From Alphaproteobacteria bacterium (lineage in GTDB: Bacteria > Pseudomonadota > Alphaproteobacteria > Sphingomonadales > Sphingomonadaceae): a stretch of 18,804 bases of DNA. A program made the translations under genes and the position numbers. This document shows positions 13,666-18,804 of this stretch, piece by piece. Under the pieces are notes generated by a model. The model was given only the letters and a program-made list of their open reading frames with translations, ran no database searches and was not told where the DNA came from. Position 1 is the stretch's first letter; each line of letters opens with the position of its first letter. The stretch lies in NCBI GenBank assembly GCA_028869975.1, contig JAGWQR010000233.1:1-18804 (forward strand), given 5' to 3'.

Positions 13666-16155
13666 TCAGGCACGTTTGCGCCGGGCCGACACCAGCAGCG
13701 CTTCAAGTTGCGCGATGTCCATGGGCCGGTTGAGCAGATAGCCCTGTGCAACATCACAGGCCATCACCCTGAGCGCATCAAGCACCGAGTTTGTCTCGAT
13801 TCCCTCTGCAACAACTTTTTTGCCAAGCCGGTGCGCCATTTCGATCGTAGACATCACCATCATCCGGTCAGCTTCGCGCCCATCGATTCCGGCTACGAAT
13901 TGCTGATCGATCTTGATTTCTGTGCAGGGCAGATCGCGAATATATTCAAGCGTGGCATGACCTGCCCCATAATCGTCGATTGAAACGCCAACCTTCATAG
14001 CCAGCAAAGCTTCAAGATTGGCACGATGAGTTGCCCCTTCAGTTATCTGCGCGGTTTCGGTGATTTCCAGAATCAGGCGATCCGCAGGAAAATTCCAGCG
14101 CATGAGTGCTTGCTTCACCATGGGAATCAGAATCGGGGATTGCAGAACCGGAACAGCTATGTTGACAGCCAGACTGATCTGGCTGTCCAGTGCACAGATA
14201 TCCCCGATCGCACGGTCGAGAATAAATCCGGTCAGATTCTCGATCCGGCCAAATCTTTCTGCAACCCGGATAAACAGATCGGGCGGAATCGCGCCATGAA
14301 GCGGATGTGTCCAGCGGGCCAGAGCCTCCACGCCGCAAATCTCACCCGAAGCAATGTCGTGTTTGGGCTGATAGACGACACTAATCTCGCCCTCACGTAC
14401 CGCCCGTTCAAGATCGCCGCTCATTTGCAATTCATTGGCGAGCACCGCTTCACCCAGCGGATCATAAATCGAATAGAGTTTGCCTGTTGCCGCCGCGCGT
14501 TCTGCCGACATCCGCGCCGCGCTGATCCGCGACACCATTGCACGGTCAATATCGCTGTCCGCGCCGAAGGCAAATCGCAGATCAACCCGACGGCCGCCGA
14601 TCTCGATGGCACTCAGCAGCAGCGCCTGAAAACCCTCAAAATGATGCGCAAGGGTTGAGCCGGGCAGGATCGGTGTAAACCAATAGAGTACATCCTCACC
14701 CAGATACACGGCAAATTCAGTATCACCGAAACTGATCCGGCGCGCCACTTCGGTCATGATGAGGTGATCGACGCGGACACGAAAAATCGTCTCGATTTCA
14801 GAAAGATTTACGATTTTAAGCGCTACCAGAGTGGCCCGGGACGGAGGAAGCGCCTCCAAGGCACGCTTGGTGCGCAAACCAGTCATGGCATCAATCTTCT
14901 CGGCTTGTGCCTTGCGTCGCAGCACATTGGCGCGCCACGCCGCCAGCAGATACATTTCCAGCCCAGGAAAATACTCGACCGTAATCAGCCGATGGTCGAG
15001 ATAGAAGGGCAGTAAGACCATCAACACAAATACGGCAGCCCAACTGGCCAGGACAAGTCTGGCCGAGCGTGCGTAAAACTGCAACAAAGCAAGACATGTG
15101 CCGAGGAACAGGAACAATGACCAGCCCCACTCCTGCGGCGTGCCGTGCATCAGCGTCTCGGCCCCCAGGACATGATAATAGACCCCGGGGACAAACTTCT
15201 GGCCAATCAGATAATGCATGTCACCGGAATTAACACTCGAAATATCGCCGATGATGACATCATGGCCACGGATCAGGTGCGGATCGACATGATTGTCATA
15301 GGCATCGAGATAGCTGATCGATGGTACCGAGCGGGCCTGATACGAAAAATCGGGGCGGTAATGAGCCGGCACACGGCCTTGCGCATGGGTGAGCACCACC
15401 GATGTGGCATCAAAACTCTGCCCGCCACCCACCGGCCTGGTGGGAACGATATACGAGGCCTGAAACGCGGCAATTTTGATCCAGATGCTCGACAGGCCTA
15501 CATAGGGGCGCAGGCTGGGATCAGGCATCATCCAGGTGAGTGGCTGACTATGCGCGTCCGCCCTGAACGAGGCACCGATATAGACTTGCCCGGGATGCGC
15601 TTTGAGCGCCGCCAAAAACGCTGCATTGTCTTTCTGACTCACCCGGTTGGAAAAAATCCGGTCAAAAAAGATCCGCCTAGCGCCCATTTTAAACAGATTG
15701 TTGATGACTCGTGCTTCTGAATCGCGAGAAGAACCATAGATATCGATGTTCGACCAGGTACGGTCATCAATCCCGACAACGACGATCTTGCCACTCACCG
15801 GCTGCTGACGGATGATGTTTCGCATCCCGCGATAGACGTCATCACCGGGCTCGGAGAAACCGACCAGCGCCAGCGCAAACACAAGTGACATAATCCAGGA
15901 GAGCGCACGTACGCGCTTTTCGTCACTATGGGTCCTCTTGGCGACCCAGCTCACACTGTCCTGATAGGCGACGAGGATAGCACGCTTGATCCGCAAAGTC
16001 AGGCTGTTCAGTCTTACCCGCCATTGTCGGCGACGTATCGCTTCAGCCGCACTCCATTGTGCGTGCAATATTTCCGGATCGAGAACTTCTAAGCATTCGG
16101 GTATGATCTGCGGCGTGTTTAACGCTGCATATTTTGATTTTCCGAACCGCATCAT
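13666..16155 (-). CDS. Membrane CHASE2 / degenerate GGDEF / EAL c-di-GMP phosphodiesterase
   Basis: This is an 829-residue inner-membrane signalling protein. A cytoplasmic N-terminus of about 85 residues leads to a first membrane segment (about 84-100). A periplasmic CHASE2 sensor follows (about 104-343, with GKIVVVGIDDRTW and GARRIFFDRIFS), then two or three membrane segments (about 345-408). A GGDEF-like domain (about 415-565) reads LGEDV at the signature site, so cyclase activity is unlikely. The EAL domain (about 580-822) keeps its catalytic set: E610 in EALARW, AVNIAVP, LEITET, DDYGAGHATL, KIDQQFV, E784 in EGIET and QGYLLNRPM. It should hydrolyse c-di-GMP in response to an unknown periplasmic cue. 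The start is ATG-ATG with no clear ribosome site. Confidence 0.9.
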   Translation of the reverse strand: MMRFGKSKYAALNTPQIIPECLEVLDPEILHAQWSAAEAIRRRQWRVRLNSLTLRIKRAILVAYQDSVSWVAKRTHSDEKRVRALSWIMSLVFALALVGFSEPGDDVYRGMRNIIRQQPVSGKIVVVGIDDRTWSNIDIYGSSRDSEARVINNLFKMGARRIFFDRIFSNRVSQKDNAAFLAALKAHPGQVYIGASFRADAHSQPLTWMMPDPSLRPYVGLSSIWIKIAAFQASYIVPTRPVGGGQSFDATSVVLTHAQGRVPAHYRPDFSYQARSVPSISYLDAYDNHVDPHLIRGHDVIIGDISSVNSGDMHYLIGQKFVPGVYYHVLGAETLMHGTPQEWGWSLFLFLGTCLALLQFYARSARLVLASWAAVFVLMVLLPFYLDHRLITVEYFPGLEMYLLAAWRANVLRRKAQAEKIDAMTGLRTKRALEALPPSRATLVALKIVNLSEIETIFRVRVDHLIMTEVARRISFGDTEFAVYLGEDVLYWFTPILPGSTLAHHFEGFQALLLSAIEIGGRRVDLRFAFGADSDIDRAMVSRISAARMSAERAAATGKLYSIYDPLGEAVLANELQMSGDLERAVREGEISVVYQPKHDIASGEICGVEALARWTHPLHGAIPPDLFIRVAERFGRIENLTGFILDRAIGDICALDSQISLAVNIAVPVLQSPILIPMVKQALMRWNFPADRLILEITETAQITEGATHRANLEALLAMKVGVSIDDYGAGHATLEYIRDLPCTEIKIDQQFVAGIDGREADRMMVMSTIEMAHRLGKKVVAEGIETNSVLDALRVMACDVAQGYLLNRPMDIAQLEALLVSARRKRA

Positions 16156-16313
16156 GACAACGGCAGTAGCGCGGTGTAGTTAATATTAGGTAAAGGCTGT
16201 GCGGAAACTGATTGAAACTGCACTGGAATTCGTGTCGTGAATATAAAATCGTGAACAACTGGTTGTTTTGCATATACATACTATATCGATGACTATCCGG
16301 CTGGAGTTTTACC

Positions 16314-16745
16314 ATGTTTCATCAGGACGATACCGCGCTCATTGACCATATTCCACTGGTCGGGGGGCGCGATCCGGCATCGGTGCGCCGCCGGGTGCTG
16401 TTTATCGAGCGCTTGCTTGAAGGGCTGATTGTCATTCCCGGAACGCGCCGACGGATTGGACTGGATGTGCTGCTTGATCTGTTTTCATGGCTCCCCGGAG
16501 ACATTATTGCGAATGCGATAGGGGCGTATATGATCTGGGAGGCGCGCAATATCGGTATGTCGCGCCTCGCGATATTGCGCATGACGATGCACGTCGGGAT
16601 CAACGCGCTGATCGGGATCATCCCATTTGCGGGCGGCGTAGCCACGATATTCTACCGTTCAAACACCTATAATTTGCGGATGATTATCCGCCATCTCGAC
16701 AAATATCACCCCGCAAGTGCGGTGATTGACAATAAGTCAGTGTGA
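16314..16745 (+). CDS. DUF4112-family small membrane protein
   Basis: The 143-residue protein matches the DUF4112 pattern: FIERLLEGLIVIPGTRRRIGLDVLLDLFSWLPGDIIANAIGAYMIWEARNIGMSRLAILRMTMHVGINALIGIIPFAGGVATIFYRSNTYNLRMI in outline, with the family's 'IPGTR..GLD' and 'LIG.IP..G' motifs. Two hydrophobic stretches (about 50-75 and 93-112) suggest membrane association. No biochemical function is known for the family. The ATG has GGAG 7 bases upstream. It is divergent from the EAL gene across about 160 bases, and its last 9 bases overlap the convergent DUF2059 gene. Confidence 0.82.
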   Translation: MFHQDDTALIDHIPLVGGRDPASVRRRVLFIERLLEGLIVIPGTRRRIGLDVLLDLFSWLPGDIIANAIGAYMIWEARNIGMSRLAILRMTMHVGINALIGIIPFAGGVATIFYRSNTYNLRMIIRHLDKYHPASAVIDNKSV

Positions 16746-17549
16746 CTGGCGGTGATGCGCCCGTGCCGGCTCGATACCGAGTAGTTTCTCGAGCCTGGCC
16801 TTTTGGTCGGGCGTCAGATGCTCAAGATCGCGCTTGGGCAGCTTGCTGTTTTTCTCTGCTTCGGCAACCGATTTGATGATGTCTGGCATCGCCCCCATCA
16901 TTTTGGGAATCACGACTTTCGTCATTTTTTGCATATAGGCTGGATCGGTTACCATCGTCATGACATTCGCGGCATAGGTGCTGCCGGAGGGTGTTTCAAA
17001 GAAATGCTCAACGTCATTCAGAACGGGCAGAGTGAAGTGCTCAGCGTATAGATCGATCATGATCGCGCGCATGTCGGGTTCCATTTTGCTCATCAGATCC
17101 ACCATCGGCTGTTGCACGGCTTGGAACATTTCGGCCTGACGCTGCTTCCAATAGGGATCGACAATATCCATGACCTGCCCGAGTGTCGCCTTGTCCATTT
17201 TGGCGAATTGCGTTTTTATTTTGGCGGTCTCGCTGGGTTTTGTCGAAATGTTCTCGGCCATTTTCCCGATGTCGGCCATTGGCATGGTCCCGATTTGATC
17301 GGCGAATCCACTCATCATGTTCTTCATCATGCCGCCCATCATTTTCTGCATCATTCCAGGGGGCATGACATGCTCGATGATGCGCTGGGCCACCGCATGG
17401 CGGGCAGCGTAGTCAGTCTGCGTTGGTGTCTCCGGCACTGCTGCCGAAATGGGCGCGCTGACTGCATTCGGAGTGACCCCTGGCGTTTGCGCCGCCAGCG
17501 CTACCGGTGCCGCAACAATCACTGAAAATGCCAGAATATGCTTATTCAT
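16737..17549 (-). CDS. DUF2059-domain periplasmic protein
   Basis: A 270-residue exported protein with a signal peptide (about 1-20, ending PVALAAQ). A methionine-rich region (PPGMMQKMMGGMMKNMMSGF, about 63-82) follows. The DUF2059-like domain then includes LYAEHFTLPVLNDVEHFFETPSGSTYAANV, the family's 'F...EL..l..Fy.sp.G' pattern. The C-terminus is charged and ends in His/Arg. Function is unknown. Met-rich stretches sometimes bind copper, but there are no cysteines or other metal motifs to support that here. The ribosome site AAAGGAG is excellent and overlaps the stop of the upstream RNase T2 gene, 11 bases away, so the two are probably co-transcribed. Confidence 0.8.
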   Translation of the reverse strand: MNKHILAFSVIVAAPVALAAQTPGVTPNAVSAPISAAVPETPTQTDYAARHAVAQRIIEHVMPPGMMQKMMGGMMKNMMSGFADQIGTMPMADIGKMAENISTKPSETAKIKTQFAKMDKATLGQVMDIVDPYWKQRQAEMFQAVQQPMVDLMSKMEPDMRAIMIDLYAEHFTLPVLNDVEHFFETPSGSTYAANVMTMVTDPAYMQKMTKVVIPKMMGAMPDIIKSVAEAEKNSKLPKRDLEHLTPDQKARLEKLLGIEPARAHHRQSH

Positions 17550-17560
17550 GCCCTACTCCT

Positions 17561-18280
17561 TTACCGTATCCGTGCGATCTTGATGCGGTCGCCATCCTGC
17601 GCGCCAATGCTATAGCTTGGGCAGGCGCGATAATGAAAGCCCGTATCGAGGCACAGGCGCACCTCCTCAAGCCAGCCGCCCTTGTTGACACGGATGCCTA
17701 TGGCATTGTGCGGCAAGCGCGGATTGGCAGCAATCAGCGTGGCGCGCACGGCGCTCGCATTCACCTGCCCGCGTGTGAGGCCGGCAAGGCTCGGCAGTCG
17801 CACCGCGTCGGCGAGCCTGGCGCTCTGTGCAAAAAACACCTCGGGAGTGGGCGCGGCGCAACTGCCATGCTTCTCCCATTCATGCTCGATCAGGCTGACC
17901 GAGGGGGTGTGGCACAGCATTTTGCGTAACGTTGCAGGCGCAACCGGCTCCACCTTGCGGCAATATTGCGGCCAGCCATTCTCGACCTGCCCCTCAGGCC
18001 ACAGCCCGTGCAGGACAAAGCCGAAATGCTTGTCCGGCCCGCATTGCAGCGTAATGTCCTGCGCTGAATCATGCGGGTGACTCTGCGCGTTGAAGCAGAC
18101 TTCGGGCGACCAGGAGAAGCTCAGCAGATACCCGCCGATTTTGGCCTGCCGCGTCTCGGCATGTTGCGCTTCAAGATGTGTTTGCCGAATGTCGGCGGGC
18201 AGGGTGCAGGATTGGGCATTAAGCGCAGCGCTGGCCGTCAGCCCAAAAATCATAGCCAGAATTTGTGAGATTTTCGCCAC
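17561..18280 (-). CDS. Secreted ribonuclease T2
   Basis: RNase T2 enzymes cleave single-stranded RNA through a 2',3'-cyclic phosphate. The 239-residue protein has a signal peptide (about 1-22, ending SAALNAQ) and both active-site segments: CAS I FGFVLHGLWPEG with H91, and CAS II EHEWEKHGSC with E134, K137 and H138. Several cysteines could form the disulfides expected of a periplasmic or extracellular enzyme. The start is GTG at 18280, chosen because GAGG lies 6 bases upstream (AAGAGGCGAGTC). It follows nadC by 35 bases and precedes the DUF2059 gene by 11, which suggests an operon. A nutritional role in scavenging RNA is plausible, but nothing in the sequence proves it. Confidence 0.91.
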   Translation of the reverse strand: MAKISQILAMIFGLTASAALNAQSCTLPADIRQTHLEAQHAETRQAKIGGYLLSFSWSPEVCFNAQSHPHDSAQDITLQCGPDKHFGFVLHGLWPEGQVENGWPQYCRKVEPVAPATLRKMLCHTPSVSLIEHEWEKHGSCAAPTPEVFFAQSARLADAVRLPSLAGLTRGQVNASAVRATLIAANPRLPHNAIGIRVNKGGWLEEVRLCLDTGFHYRACPSYSIGAQDGDRIKIARIR

Positions 18281-18315
18281 GACTCGCCTCTTCCAAATAT
18301 GAGAACAAAACAGGG

Positions 18316-18804
18316 CTATCCCGAGTCGATCCCAAAGTCCAGCCCAATATCGACCGCCGGGGCCGATTGGGTGATCCGCCCGACCGAAATAAAAGTGACG
18401 CCGGTTTCGGCCTTGGCGCGGATCGTGTCGCGCGTGACGCCGCCCGAGGCTTCGGTCGGCACCCGGCCAGCCACCAGCGCCACCGCTGCGCTCAGCGTGG
18501 GCACATCCATATTGTCGAGCAGCAACTGGGTGGCTCCGGCGGCAATGCCGGGTTCGATCTGGTCGATCCGGTCCACCTCCAGGATGATCTTCGCCACGCC
18601 CGCCGCCTTCGCGCGCCGCACTGCTTCCGTCACGCCGCCGGCAACCGCGACATGATTATCCTTGATCATCGCCGCATCCCATAGCCCCATACGGTAATTC
18701 TGGGCGCCGCCCATCCGCGTCGCGTATTTTTCCAGCAGACGCAGCCCCGGTATGGTCTTGCGTGTGTCGAGCAGGGTGCAGCCGGTGCCCGCCATGGCGT
18801 CCAC
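18316..18804 (-). CDS. nadC: Nicotinate-nucleotide pyrophosphorylase (quinolinate phosphoribosyltransferase), C-terminal part
   Basis: NadC converts quinolinate and PRPP to nicotinate mononucleotide in de novo NAD synthesis. The frame is open at the right edge; 162 C-terminal residues are visible. They begin VDAMAGTGCTLLDTRKTIPGLRLLEKYA in outline, then GGAQNYRMGLWDAAMIKDNH, EVDRIDQI, GATQLLLDNM, EASGGV and GVTFISVGRIT, all hallmark NadC barrel segments. One point is unusual against the textbook pattern: the common 'NHR' is NYR here, replacing a histidine that lines the quinolinate pocket in characterised enzymes. This may be a lineage variant. The gene ends in TAG, 35 bases before the RNase T2 start. 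Confidence 0.92.
   Translation of the reverse strand: MDAMAGTGCTLLDTRKTIPGLRLLEKYATRMGGAQNYRMGLWDAAMIKDNHVAVAGGVTEAVRRAKAAGVAKIILEVDRIDQIEPGIAAGATQLLLDNMDVPTLSAAVALVAGRVPTEASGGVTRDTIRAKAETGVTFISVGRITQSAPAVDIGLDFGIDSG

Noticed and set aside
13191..16290. 11-bp sequence ACTATATCGAT occurring at 13191-13201 and 16280-16290
   Set aside because: Short AT-rich match in two AT-rich intergenic regions flanking the EAL gene, without further flanking identity; it does not support a mobile element or recombination site.
1..18804. tRNA, rRNA, CRISPR arrays, insertion sequences or phage genes
   Set aside because: None seen: no clover-leaf-like gene, no regularly spaced repeats, no transposase or integrase motifs in any plausible frame.

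Overview
This window looks like a chromosomal segment of an alphaproteobacterium, most probably a sphingomonad (order Sphingomonadales). I infer this from the beta-class CcrM-type methyltransferase followed by folP and parE, from the TonB-dependent receptor / flavin halogenase / TPR-2OG-oxygenase style of sugar locus, and from candidate TTAACC (CtrA-like) and GANTC (CcrM) sites. This is a judgement from protein and motif character; no database search was possible.

Region 1 (about 1-8624) is a sugar-utilisation locus. It starts inside the 3' end of a GH36 alpha-galactosidase gene. A short intergenic region with two near-identical LacI-type operators follows. Next come a TonB-dependent outer-membrane receptor, a flavin-dependent tryptophan-halogenase-like protein, a GH32 beta-fructosidase and a TPR plus 2OG-Fe(II) oxygenase-like protein, all on the + strand and tightly packed after the receptor. 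A convergent LacI-family repressor closes the locus. Alpha-galactosidase plus beta-fructosidase under one LacI regulator suggests that the substrate is a raffinose-family oligosaccharide or a related alpha-galactosyl sucrose. Strong hairpins after the receptor gene probably set its expression above that of the downstream enzymes.

Region 2 (8625-13182) is a housekeeping and cell-cycle block: ccrM (GANTC adenine methyltransferase), folP (dihydropteroate synthase, overlapping ccrM by 4 bp) and parE (topoisomerase IV subunit B). The ccrM upstream region carries three TTAACC repeats and four GANTC sites, two of them close to the start codon, which resembles the autoregulated ccrM promoter of Caulobacter. 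parE appears to have its own promoter placed so that transcription would begin at the ATG (leaderless), with a GANTC site between the -35 and -10 elements.

Region 3 (13183-16313) is more AT-rich between its genes. It holds a large membrane CHASE2 / degenerate GGDEF / EAL c-di-GMP phosphodiesterase on the - strand. Just downstream of it, on the same strand, lies a 21-codon glycine-rich micropeptide gene with a good ribosome binding site and its own perfect-stem terminator. That micropeptide is the least explained and most interesting element in the window.

Region 4 (16314-18804) contains a DUF4112 membrane protein (+), then on the - strand a DUF2059 periplasmic protein, a secreted RNase T2 and the C-terminal part of NadC, which runs off the window. 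Order of transcription on the - strand is nadC, RNase T2, DUF2059.
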